DNA from: Macrostomum hystrix
Lineage: Eukaryota > Platyhelminthes > Macrostomidae
NCBI GenBank assembly: GCA_950097015.1
Contig: CATNEN010000011.1
Coordinates: forward strand, 868,001-932,000
Direction: 5' to 3'
DNA length: 64,000 nt
Position numbers and translations under genes: made by a program. This document shows, piece after piece, positions 53,865 to 64,000 of this stretch (positions are counted from its first letter, which is position 1; every line of letters begins with the position of its first letter). A model generated the notes under the pieces. The model saw only the letters and a list, made by a program, of their open reading frames with translations. It did not search any database and was not told the origin of the DNA.

Positions 53865-54150
53865 CTGCCCACTCTGCCCACTCTGCCTAGGCCTACTCTA
53901 CCCATCCTCTGCCCACTCTACCCACTCTACCCATCCTCTGCCCACTCTGCCCACTCTGCCCACTCTACCCATCCTCTGCCCACTCTGCCCACTCTACCCA
54001 TCCTCTGCCCACTCTGCCCACTCTGCCCACTCTACCCATCCTCTGCCCACTCTGCCCACTCTGCCCACTCTACCCATCCTCTGCCCACTCTGCCCACTCT
54101 GCCCACTCTACCCATCCTCTGCCCACTCTGCCCACTCTACCCATCTTCTG
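53865..54150. repeat. 9-bp repeat in 28/37-bp blocks
   Basis: Units of cccactctg and cccactcta are grouped with catcctctg into blocks that repeat about eight times. The Cys/Pro/Leu-rich frame is an artefact. Confidence 0.9.
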
Positions 54151-54881
54151 CCCTCTTCCCCGATAGGATAAATTAATTTGCACCCTGTGCAATTTATTTA
54201 TTTATGAAAACTTATGTGCATCTTTTGTGCATTTTTAGACTTGTCAAGTTTCATTATTCATATTACTGAAGTGCAGTCAAGCAGGATTTCTATTATTTAC
54301 AACAGAAACAAAATGGGCCTTTGGAGTCTCAGAGTCAGCGTCAGAAGGCGCGGTGCTTCAGGTGCTGCAGGTGCAAGGCCTCCACCTGTATCCGCGGGGC
54401 GTCGGCGTTATTTGATTAAAAAATTAGAACTGAAAAAATAATCTAATTATTACTTAATTATTTATTACTTAATTTATTACCTAATTATTTATTACTAAAA
54501 ATGTACTAATCAACTATCGAATAATGTTGCCGGAATGAAGATGAAGTGCAGATAGATCTATTTGAGCATGTATGAGATTTTGGCCTACCGCATTAAATAA
54601 TACGAGTCGTATTCGACACTATTTTCGTTACAGATCGATTTCTGGAGGAAAGACTGTGGACGCATCTATACATGTAGTCGCAATGAAGTATAGCGGGCCT
54701 AGTCAAACTGTCGGATTCCCGAATCCTCCATTACAAAGTACGCAATCATATCACTAGGCATATATTCATTTTCACTATGGTTCACTACGTTTGAACCATA
54801 GACAATCCAAGCTTCCACTGTACTCTATAACTCGTATTATCAATAAAGCAAGCGCGGGGCTAGAAGAAAAAATTCTGTTAC

Positions 54882-55128
54882 CATGCACAGCAGCAGCAGC
54901 ATATCTGTTTATTGTCACTGCCTGACACAAACCCTCAACTGTAGATGTACATGTACAAGTGTATTCTATATACACATCTCTATGAACATAAGAATCACAT
55001 CTAAACACATGTATAGTAAATGTCACAGGCCGTAACGCAACCGCTGCAGTGCTGCAATACTGCATGCGGCAGCCTCGCCCGGTCCGAAAATTCTTCATGG
55101 TCTGGTCGCAGGCATGACCGCTATAATT
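54882..55128 (-). CDS. Possible orphan exon of a Cys-rich protein
   Basis: A minus-strand segment of 247 bases has a pyrimidine-rich acceptor (ttgtacctgcag) and a GTAACA donor, and is open in phase 0. It encodes about 82 residues with six or seven Cys (HACDQ, RGCRMQYCS, FRCDSY, YTCTCTS, GLCQ). The composition suits an extracellular domain, but I recognise no family and no neighbouring exon. Confidence 0.25.
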
Positions 55129-55164
55129 CTGCAGGTACAAAATGAAATAAAATGAAATGTACAA

Positions 55165-56190
55165 AAAATTGAAAAGAAATTATTTTGTTAAAAAAATTCC
55201 CGTTTAGGCGCACTTAAAAAAGAGAATATATATTTAGGGCCTACTGATTTCCACTTCACAGTTCCGAGAAAATAATTTGAAGCGCTTCTTCGCTTAAAAT
55301 AGATTGGTTGTGCATGTAATATTTCATAGTTTCATTTCCAGCTCGTATTTCCTGTATAGGCCTATACATTTTCGCGTGTACGATGATGTTTTTCGCAGTG
55401 CAGACAGCAATCCGCAACAATTAGGCCTAGGCCTAGTAAGCCTTAGGCTAGCAACAGTTTAACACTTTCCCTTGCATGCACCCTTTTTGCAGGGATGATT
55501 TTTTCTCATAATCCTGCGTCCCCAAGTGTGGAACAATGCATGTGCAGACCTGTCGCCTGTCTATATATATATATGGGATGTGCTAAAATGCAATCGTCCC
55601 TAAAATATTGTCGCAATTGGTATGCGTAGGCCCCATGCGACTCATATATTATGCATATCGGCCGTAGCCTTATTTGTCCCAACATTGCCTGGGGGAAGAA
55701 AAGGCCGATGGTTAAGTGGACAAGGCAAAGTAAAATCGGTTCAGGGTGCGAAAATGGAATCATTTTTATTCCGGCTTTTATTAAAGCCTCAACTTAATAC
55801 ACGCAATATTATACAGTGAATAAGCTCGTGGATGTCATCTCGGGCCTCATAATGTTTCGGCTCTCCGCATAATCTCGCGGTTTCAAATCCTTCGATTGTG
55901 CAACAGCTGTTATCATTGTGACTGTATGACTGAATAGGACTCACGGAAAACCATAATCCACATCCACGACCACGAGTGGAATCACAGCGGGAGGAAAATG
56001 GGAAAAGCAAACAACAAACTGAAAGAATCTGAAGGCTAAACTCTAAAAGTGAAAAAATTCGAACACAAAAAGACTTACTGCTTTATGCATATGTATCGAG
56101 TCAAGGTGTGAAAAGCGGTGGCGTTGCGCAAGAAAATTAGAAGCCATTGCTCTTCGCGACCCTTGGGGAGGCCCTGGCCTGTCTCCCAGG
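55165..56190. other. Non-coding DNA
   Basis: No supported gene. Short frames at 55506-55819 overlap on both strands and are unassigned. Confidence 0.45.
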
Positions 56191-56196
56191 GCCTCA

Positions 56197-56965
56197 CGTT
56201 CACTCATGGGGCCCTCCCGTTCACTCATGGGGCCCTTCCGTTCACTCATGTGGCCCTCCCGTTCACTCATGTGGCCCTCCCGTTCACTCATGTGGCCCTC
56301 CCGTTCACTCATGTGGCCCTCCCGTTCACTCATGGGGCCCTCCCGTTCACTCATGTGGCCCTCCCGTTCACTCATGGGGCCCTCCCGTTCACTCATGTGG
56401 CCCTCCCGTTCACTCATGGGGCCCTCCCGTTCACTCATGTGGCCCTCCCGTTCACTCATGGGGCCCTCCCGTTCACTCATGTGGCCCTCCCGTTCACTCA
56501 TGGGGCCCTCCCGTTCACTCATGGGGCCCTCCCGTTCACTCATGGGGCCCTCCCGTTCACTCATGGGGCCCTCCCGTTCACTCATTGCGCCCTCCCGTTC
56601 ACTCATGTGGCCCTCCCGTTCACTCATGTGGCCCTCCCGTTCACTCATGTGGCCCTCCCGTTCACTCATGTGGCCCTCCCGTTCACTCATGGGGCCCTCC
56701 CGTTCACTCATGGGGCCCTCCCGTTCACTCATGGGGCCCTCCCGTTCACTCATGGGGCCCTCCCGTTCACTCATTGCGCCCTCCCGTTCACTCATGTGGC
56801 CCTCCCGTTCACTCATGTGGCCCTCCCGTTCACTCATGTGGCCCTCCCGTTCACTCATGTGGCCCTCCCGTTCACTCATGGGGCCCTCCCGTTCACTCAT
56901 TGCGCCCTCCCGTTCACTCATGTGGCCCTCCCGTTCACTCATTGCGCCCTCCCGTTCACTCTATC
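56197..56965. repeat. 21-bp minisatellite
   Basis: About 36 copies of ccctcccgttcactcatgtgg with ggg, tgg and tgc variants. Twenty-one bases is seven codons, so frames stay open on both strands: minus strand 56043-56942 reads MSEREGH/P/A heptads with an ATG in each unit, and three plus-strand frames also stay open. Blocks of variants repeat in order (for example four ggg then tgc), showing multi-unit duplication. I read it as non-coding. Confidence 0.92.
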
Positions 56966-57058
56966 ACTCACTCAAATGGGGCTCCCCGTTCACTCATTCA
57001 TTGATTTGATTCCAGTAGGCCTAGGCTCATCGTTTTTGCAATGCATGTACAACTAAAC

Positions 57059-57955
57059 CAGGGGTCGGCAAACTTATTAGCTAGCGGGCCAAAGAGAGAA
57101 CCTAAAATATCATATTGGGCCGCATTGACTGTAGAAATATGAGACAGGGGAGAGACACGAGGCAGGCGAGAGATGAGACATGGGAGAGACAAGACAATGG
57201 AGAGATAAGAAACGGGAGCGATAAGACATGGAAGAGATGAGACAGGGGAGAGACGAGACAGGGGATAAATAAGACAGGGGATAGATGAAACAAGGGAGAG
57301 ATGAGACAGGGGAGAGATGAGACAGGGGAGAGATAAGAAACGGGAGAGATAAGGAACGGGAGAGATAAGACAGGGAAGAGACGAGACAGGGGAAAAATAA
57401 GACAGGGGATAGATGAAACAGGGGAGAGATGAGACAGGGGAGAGATGAGACAGGGGAGAGACGAGACAGGGGAGAGATGAGACAGGGGAGAGATGAGACA
57501 GGGGAGAGACGAGACAGGGGAGAGATAAGACAGGGGATAGATGAAACAGGGGAGAGATGAGACAGGGGAGAAATAAGACAGGGATAGATGAAACAGGGGA
57601 GAGATGAGACAGGGGAGAAATAAGACAGGGATAGATGAAACAGGGGAGAGATGAGACAGGGGAGAAATAAGACAGGGGATAGATGAAACAGGGGAGAGAT
57701 GAGACAGGCGAGAAATAAGACAGGGATAGATGAAACAGGGGAGAGATGAGACAGGGGAGAAATAAGACAGGGGAGAGATGAGACAGGGGAGAGACGAGAC
57801 AGGGGAGAGATAAGACAGGGGAGAGATAAGACAGGGGAGAGATAAGACAGGGGAGAGATGAGACAGGATACTAGGTGTCGGAAGGGGGCAACGGGCCGGA
57901 TTTGGGAGCTTCGAGGGCCGCATCTGGCCCGCGGGCTGGAGTTTGCCGACCCCTG
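57059..57955. mobile_element. hAT-type MITE with an internal minisatellite
   Basis: The inverted ends are caggggtcggcaaact (left) and agtttgccgacccctg (right). Both sides are flanked by the perfect 8-base duplication aactaaac (57051-57058, 57956-57963). Sub-terminal gcgggcc and ggcccgcgggc blocks are typical of hAT MITEs. From 57135 to 57865 the inside is an array of a 17-bp unit (gatgagacaggggagag) of about 43 copies. There is no transposase. The 8-base duplication and CAGgGgTC ends support the hAT superfamily. Confidence 0.93.
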
Positions 57956-57963
57956 AACTAAAC

Positions 57964-58367
57964 TGTATGGATATGGATGAAGGTAGAAAGATAAGGGCCT
58001 AACTGCATGTGTTACATTTAATAAAGAACCAATTAGGTGCACAGGGGGGTTTGTATGACGCCAGAATGAGAAATGACGCATGAGATATATGCGTAAAAAC
58101 CAAGATCCATGCTTGCGTAAAAGCTGAATTAAAAAAATAGTGTATATTTAAGCACTGCAAAACAAAGACAGAATTTAAGTTCTAACCGCAAAAAGCAGAA
58201 CAAAATCTGAAAAACTACTGCCAATTGTCTTGGTACATATCTTTTTAATTGTACCAACTAACAATAACTTTTTAATCTTAAAATCAAAATACTAACACAC
58301 TAAAAGTGTGGGTAAAGATGTGAAAAAGCTGTATATACATGTAAGACTGCGAATGAGGCCATAAATG
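57964..58367. other. AT-rich spacer
   Basis: No gene or repeat recognised. Confidence 0.5.
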
Positions 58368-58740
58368 TAAACGTGAGTGAGGCTGTGAATGTGAGTGAGG
58401 CTGTAAATGTGAGTGAGGCTGTGAATGTGAGTGAGGCTGTAAATGTGAGTGAGGCTGTAAATGTGAGTGAGGCTGTGAATGTGAGTGAGGCTGTAAATGT
58501 GAGTGAGGCTGTGAATGTGAGTGAGGCTGTAAATGTGAGTGAGGCTGTGAATGTAAGTGAGGCTGTGAATGTGAGTGAGGCTGTGAATGTGAGTGAGGCT
58601 GTAAATGTGAGTGAGGCTGTGAATGTGAGTGAGGCTGTAAATGTGAGTGAGGCTGTGAATGTGAGTGAGGCTGTGAATAAAGTTGTGAGTGTGAATGAGG
58701 CTGTGAATAAGGCTGTGAATGAGGCTGTGAATGATTTCAC
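58368..58740. repeat. 18-bp minisatellite
   Basis: About 17 copies of gtgagtgaggctgtgaat or gtgagtgaggctgtaaat, then degenerate units to 58735. Eighteen bases is six codons, so VSEAVN (plus) and FTASLT (minus) frames stay open. Each unit contains GTGAGT, a consensus splice donor, but no gene is seen here. Confidence 0.92.
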
Positions 58741-58756
58741 AGCGCTTAAGATTTGC

Positions 58757-59086
58757 AGCATGTCTGTGTCATTTTGAATAGCTGTATATCCCTCCCATTG
58801 TGTGTCACTTCTTTGTTATCCACTGCTTACTGTATATTGACAGCAGCGGATCTCACAGTGTTTATCATTTGCAGCATGTCTGTGTCATTTTGAATAGCTG
58901 TATATCCCTCCCATTGTGTGTCACTTCTTTGTTATCCACTGCTTACTGTATATTGACAGCAGCGGATCTCACAGTGTTTATCATTTGCAGCATGTCTGTG
59001 TCATTTTGAATAGCTGTATATCCCTCCCATTGTGTGTCACTTCTTTGTTATCCACTGCTTACTGTATATTGACAGCAGCGGATCTC
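58757..59086. repeat. 116-bp satellite, about 3 copies
   Basis: The unit runs from gcatgtctgtgtcattttga to tctcacagtgtttatcattt and repeats at 116-base steps, almost without change. It is a diverged relative of the adjoining 124-bp satellite. Confidence 0.9.
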
Positions 59087-59088
59087 AA

Positions 59089-59722
59089 GAAGGCGCCGCT
59101 TCAAGACAGTTAGAAACTGCTGAAAAAGCAGGCCGCATGCGTCATCTGTGCAGCTGTGTATACCTGCCCCATCTAGTGTCATTTCTGAGTCTTCTATTAG
59201 ATTCTGTATATAGAAGGCGCCGCTTCAAGACAGTTAGAAACTGCTGAAAAGGCAGGCCGCATGCGTCATCTGTGCAGCTGTGTATACCTGCCCCATCTAG
59301 TGTCATTTCTGAGTCTTCTATTAGATTCTGTATATAGAAGGCGCCGCTTCAAGACAGTTAGAAACTGCTGAAAAAGCAGGCCGCATGCGTCATCTGTGCA
59401 GCTGTGTATACCTGCCCCATCTAGTGTCATTTCTGAGTCTTCTATTTGATTCTGTATATAGAAGGCGCCGCTTCAAGACAGTTAGAAACTGCTGAAAAAG
59501 CAGGCCGCATGCGTCATCTGTGCAGCTGTGTATACCTGCCCCATCTAGTGTCATTTCTGAGTCTTCTATTTGATTCTGTATATAGAAGGCGCCGCTTCAA
59601 GACAGTTAGAAACTGCTGAAAAAGCAGGCCGCATGCGTCATCTGTGCAGCTGTGTATATCTGTCCCATCTAGTGTCATTTCTGAGTCTTCTATTTGATTC
59701 TGTATATAGAAGGCGCCGCTAT
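59089..59722 (+). repeat. 124-bp satellite, left array (5 copies)
   Basis: Units start gaaggcgccgcttcaagaca at 59089, 59213, 59337, 59461, 59585 and (partial) 59709. Copies differ at a few positions. The same unit in opposite orientation forms the array at 62320-64000. Confidence 0.95.
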
Positions 59723-60389
59723 GATGCTTATGAGGATCGAATTGTTAGTGATAAAGTTTACGATTTGCAATATTTGTTTGGTTGTATGGCGCAATTTTTT
59801 TGGTGACGAAACTATTTTTTCTTTTATTTGATATCCTGGTGCCATGGATACCATGGGTGCCATGGATACCATGGGTCCTATGGAGCCATGATGCACGGTT
59901 GTTTTGTGCGGTGTGAGATTTGCGGTTTTTCTATCTCTCGACAGTTTTTTGAGTTGAGTAATAGATAATATATACTTCGCGGCTTTTTAAAAAGTTGTTC
60001 ACGAAGTACGTTTTATCAATATGGTCGAGTTTGCGCAACTTGAACACTCAAATAGACTCGAGTGTTTAGAGGTGGTGAATGATAGACGGTGACACCTATG
60101 TGAGGAGCATTTTTGTTGCACTAAATTTATGATTGCGCAATTTTAAATCGGAGGCAAAGCAGTGCTTCCAATTCCAATTCCAATTTCCAATTTGAAATTT
60201 GAATGAGACTTGTTATGTTTTTGCAAAGTCTGTCGAAAGCCAAAACCAATGATATGCTATCTATATTTTTATTGGCCGATGACTGACTTCATCCCCACCT
60301 TTGAGCACAGGCATCGTATTTAAGTCATGACTCTAGATACATTTTTAATCATATAATCCTATTTTAAGTATATTTTTCGGTTTCAAAAA
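59723..60389. other. Left flank of the zinc-finger/PWWP-like gene
   Basis: About 670 bases between the left 124-bp array and the ATG. It contains a short ccatggatac repeat (59843-59885) and AT-rich DNA that should include the promoter. Confidence 0.45.
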
Positions 60390-62146
60390 ATGGAAAAATC
60401 CTTCATTGAAAAACTTCTTCAATGGGAGAAATGGACCTCCAGCAAAGTCCAGCAGCCCGCCACCGTCCAGCAGCCCGCCACCGTCCAGCAGCCCGCCACC
60501 GTCCAGCAGCCCGCCACCGTCCAGCAGCCCGCCACCGTCCAGCAGCCCGCCACCGTCCAACAGCCCGCCACCGTCCAACAGCCCGCCACCGTCCAACAGC
60601 CCGCCACCGTCCAACAGCCTGCCGCCGTTGAGCCGAAGAAGATGCGGGCCGGGCAAGAGTACATCTGCCCTTTCGGCAATTGCTTGCCAATAAAAAAGTC
60701 CCGCTTCAGCGAGCACCTAAAAAGATCCCACGTGACTGTGCTAGAGAGCACAAAGCAGCAGCTAGCAGCAACCGGAATTTCATCTGAAGCTGCGCTTCAA
60801 AAAGAGGCCTTGAAAGCTGTGCGTGCGGCAGTTAAGCTGCACACCCATCAGCTGACTGCCAGCCCGATGCCGGAGATGGCCACATCTGCGGCGAGTGGCG
60901 GAATAATCCGAATCTATTATCCAGCCACTTGCGCAACAGCCATCCTGTCGCTGTCAGAGCGGCAAAACAACAAAAGCTGGCTGACGCCAGGTTAAAAGTG
61001 CCGGCCAGAGCGGTGGTGGCCGAGCATCCTTCAGCCGCTGATGTTGAGGCCCTGTGCGTCTTCCTAGCGAGCTCGCTCGGCGGACGCAGAAAACCGGCTA
61101 CGGTCCGGGAAATCCGGTGCTATCTGAAACGGCTGATGCAGCGCCTCGACATAGTCAGCTTTGAGCAGCTGATCGGCGAGGATCGGCGTGGCGCGGTAAG
61201 CGCCTACTTGGACAGCCTGACATACCTAATGCTGAAGCAGACAGTTTCCGCCCTTGAGAAGGTCGGAAACTTTCTGATTTCGGCGCGCTACCAGCGCATC
61301 TTCGATGGTGGGCTGCAGCAGCAGCTCACCTCGTACCGGCAGGCCACCAAAAATTGGACGGCGAGCTCGAGCTCGTCGGCTGCTGCTAGCGCCGACCTGC
61401 CTGCTGCTGGCGCCGACATGCCTACTGCTGGCGCCCACCTGTCTGCTGCTGGCGCCGACCTGCCTGCTGCTGGCGCCGACATGCCTACTGCTGGCGCCGA
61501 CCTGCCTGCTGCTGGCGCCGACATGCCTACTGCTGGCGCCGACCTGCCTGCTGCTGGCGCCGACATGCCTACTGCTGGCGCCGACCTGCCTGCTACTGGC
61601 GCCGACCTGTCTGCTGCTGGCGCCGACCTGTCTGCTGCTGGCGCCGACCTGTCTGCTGCTGGCGCCGACCTGTCTGCTGCTGGCGCCGACCTGTCTGCTG
61701 CTGGCGCCGACCTGCCTGCTGCTGGCGCTAAAGTCGACTCCGCCAAGCCGCCGGGTAACCGCTTGGCTCGAAAGCGACGTCCAGAGTTCAGCGCCAGCAC
61801 CAGCGCCGCTAGTCCAGCGAGCAAGCGGCCAGAAGTTGAGCGGCAAGAAGTTCAGCCAGGCTGCCTTGTTCTCGGCTACTGGCCAACGGACGGAGAGAAC
61901 TGGTGGCCGGCAATGGTTTGCCTACCCAGCCACGGTTCGAGCTGCACAAAAGGCATTTGCACTCTAAAAATTCATGTGCAATTTTTCGATAAACCGCCGT
62001 CGAGTGCCTGGCTCCACCGGTGGCAGCTTGTAAGCGGAGCAGAGCCGACTCCAAACAATGCCTCCAAAAAGCTCCGCCAAGCCTACGAGCAAATGGCGAA
62101 GGCCAGCAAACTCGAAATTGAGTCTCGCTTAGACAATTTTTTATAA
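60390..62146 (+). CDS. Zinc-finger protein with PWWP-like domain, in satellite-flanked element
   Basis: Two overlapping frames appear to form one protein of nearly 580 residues. Frame 1 (ATG 60390, open to 60995): a short helix, about ten VQQPAT repeats, and a C2H2-like finger YICPFGNC...HLKRSH (C-x4-C-x10-H-x4-H). Frame 2 (open from before 60881 to TAA at 62146): a second finger-like HICGEWRNN...SHLRNSH, then an all-helical segment (DVEALCVFLASSLGG, EIRCYLKRLMQRLD, AVSAYLDSLTYLML) that resembles the N-terminal core-binding domain of tyrosine recombinases. About 17 repeats of GADLPAA/GADMPTA type follow, then a basic patch and a PWWP-like domain (PGCLVLGYWPTDGENWWPAM ... HVQFFDKPPSSAW). The frame change between 60818 and 60880 could be a 44-base GT..AG intron (60818-60861) or a one-base mutation. 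I know of no described protein with this order. Confidence 0.6.
60450..60622 (+). repeat. 18-bp coding tandem repeat
   Basis: About ten copies of gtccagcagcccgccacc (VQQPAT) inside the zinc-finger gene. The late copies have caacag instead of cagcag. Period and frame agree, so the peptide repeat is kept. Confidence 0.9.
61385..61735 (+). repeat. 21-bp coding tandem repeat
   Basis: About 17 copies of a 21-base unit (gccgacctgcctgctgctgg plus c) in the linker of the zinc-finger/PWWP-like protein. Two forms (ctgcctgctgct, atgcctactgct) alternate as a 42-base pair over the middle of the array. Confidence 0.92.
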
Positions 62147-62319
62147 AGAATCAACTGTTTGCTCTTATCTATTATTTGCACGAAACTTTTTAATCTTTAA
62201 CTTTATACTTGTCATTGCTCTTGTAATATACTTGTAATAACTGCGTAAAAATGTATAAAACTTGCACCATAATTCAAAAACACATTTTCGCTGCGCTATT
62301 TCAATGCTAGACAAAATAC

Positions 62320-64000
62320 TGAGAAATGACACTAGATGGGGCAGATATACACAGCTGCACAGATGACGCATGCGGCCTGCTTTTTCAGCAGTTTCTAACT
62401 GTCTTGAAGCGGCGCCTTCTATATACAGAATCTAATAGAAGACTCAGAAATGACACTAGATGGGGCAGATAGACACAGCTGCACAGATGACGCATGCGGC
62501 CTGCCTTTTCAGCAGTTTCTAACTGTCTTGAAGCGGCGCCTTCTATATACAGAATCTAATAGAAGACTCAGAAATGACACTAGATGGGGCAGATATACAC
62601 AGCTGCACAGATGACGCATGCGGCCTGCTTTTTCAGCAGTTTCTAACTGTCTTGAAGCGGCGCCTTCTATATACAGAATCTAATAGAAGACTCAGAAATG
62701 ACACTAGATGGGGCAGATATACACAGCTGCACAGATGACGCATGCGGCCTGCTTTTTCAGCAGTTTCTAACTGTCTTGAAGCGGCGCCTTCTATATACAG
62801 AATCTAATAGAAGACTCAGAAATGACACTAGATGGGGCAGATAGACACAGCTGCACAGATGACGCATGCGGCCTGCTTTTTCAGCAGTTTCTAACTGTCT
62901 TGAAGCGGCGCCTTCTATATACAGAATCAAATAGAAGACTCAGAAATGACACTAGATGGGGCAGATATACACAGCTGCACAGATGACGCATGCGGCCTGC
63001 TTTTTCAGCAGTTTCTAACTGTCTTGAAGCGGCGCCTTCTATATACAGAATCTAATAGAAGACTCAGAAATGACACTAGATGGGGCAGATAGACACAGCT
63101 GCACAGATGACGCATGCGGCCTGCTTTTTCAGCAGTTTCTAACTGTCTTGAAGCGGCGCCTTCTATATACAGAATCAAATAGAAGACTCAGAAATGACAC
63201 TAGATGGGGCAGATAGACACAGCTGCACAGATGACGCATGCGGCCTGCTTTTTCAGCAGTTTCTAACTGTCTTGAAGCGGCGCCTTCTATATACAGAATC
63301 AAATAGAAGACTCAGAAATGACACTAGATGGGGCAGATAGACACAGCTGCACAGATGACGCATGCGGCCTGCTTTTTCAGCAGTTTCTAACTGTCTTGAA
63401 GCGGCGCCTTCTATATACAGAATCAAATAGAAGACTCAGAAATGACACTAGATGGGACAGGTATACACAGCTGCACAGATGACGCATGCGGCCTGCCTTT
63501 TCAGCAGTTTCTAACTGTCTTGAAGCGGCGCCTTCTATATACAGAATCTAATAGAAGACTCAGAAATGACACTAGATGGGACAGGTATACACAGCTGCAC
63601 AGATGACGCATGCGGCCTGCTTTTTCAGCAGTTTCTAACTGTCTTGAAGCGGCGCCTTCTATATACAGAATCTAATAGAAGACTCAGAAATGACACTAGA
63701 TGGGACAGGTATACACAGCTGCACAGATGACGCATGCGGCCTGCCTTTTCAGCAGTTTCTAACTGTCTTGAAGCGGCGCCTTCTATATACAGAATCAAAT
63801 AGAAGACTCAGAAATGACACTAGATGGGGCAGGTATACACAGCTGCACAGATGACGCATGCGGCCTGCTTTTTCAGCAGTTTCTAACTGTCTTGAAGCGG
63901 CGCCTTCTATATACAGAATCAAATAGAAGACTCAGAAATGACACTAGATGGGACAGGTATACACAGCTGCACAGATGACGCATGCGGCCTGCTTTTTCAG
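62320..64000 (-). repeat. 124-bp satellite, right array (about 13.5 copies, runs off the window)
   Basis: Units read gaaatgacactagatggggc... to tctaatagaagactca and are the reverse complement of the array at 59089-59722. Variants (agatagacac, aggtatacac; aatctaat, aatcaaat) are partly grouped. The window ends inside the array. Confidence 0.95.

Noticed and set aside
57102-58081. Minus-strand frames of 273 and 323 codons
   Set aside because: They are the 17-bp array inside the hAT MITE.
61226-61967. Antisense and alternative frames of 178-220 codons
   Set aside because: Shadows of the 21-bp coding repeat; only the frame with the PWWP-like end continues into a recognisable domain.

Overview
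The window is animal nuclear DNA. Three conserved eukaryotic genes are split by introns with GT..AG borders, mostly GTGAGT or GTAAGT donors, and use the standard genetic code. The introns hold tRNA-derived SINEs, MITEs and many minisatellites. GC-rich coding exons sit in AT-rich DNA. I infer an invertebrate, probably a spiralian such as a free-living flatworm, but nothing in the window fixes the species. No bacterial operon, CRISPR array or rRNA gene is present.

Layout. 1-5.5 kb: AT-rich DNA with four minisatellites and one possible small secreted-peptide gene (1540-1680). 5.5-12.3 kb, minus strand: a six-exon ubiquitin-specific protease with a hydrophobic N-terminus. 12.7-16.1 kb, minus strand: a four-exon PUS1-type tRNA pseudouridine synthase directly upstream of the protease gene. 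16.4-17.3 kb: two adjacent MITEs. 18.4-25.9 kb, plus strand: a six-exon PFKFB gene (6-phosphofructo-2-kinase/fructose-2,6-bisphosphatase). 27.1-30.4 kb: a 3.2 kb array of a 28-bp repeat. 31.0-32.5 kb, plus strand: a C-type lectin-like gene. 34.9-36.4 kb: a broken non-LTR reverse transcriptase. 37.3-39.2 kb: three large hairpins, then a broken Crypton/DUF3504-type tyrosine recombinase. 39.2-44.4 kb: AT-rich DNA with two phase-compatible micro-exons that could encode a tiny membrane peptide. 45.2-47.9 kb: a 36-bp array. 48.9-53.3 kb, minus strand: a three-exon gene joining a pogo-type transposase to an OTU-type cysteine protease domain. 56-59 kb: more arrays, one of them inside a hAT-type MITE with a perfect 8-bp target duplication. 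59.1-64.0 kb: a zinc-finger/PWWP-like gene flanked by oppositely oriented arrays of one 124-bp satellite, which looks like a large transposon or satellite-borne gene with array-type inverted ends.

By hand estimate about 30% of the window is tandem repeat, with a different unit in nearly every long intron. The host genes are ordinary housekeeping functions (tRNA modification, deubiquitination, glycolytic control) and show no shared pathway. The strongest candidates for undescribed biology are the pogo-OTU gene, the 124-bp-satellite-flanked gene, the hairpin cluster, and the minisatellite that multiplies a 5' splice site.
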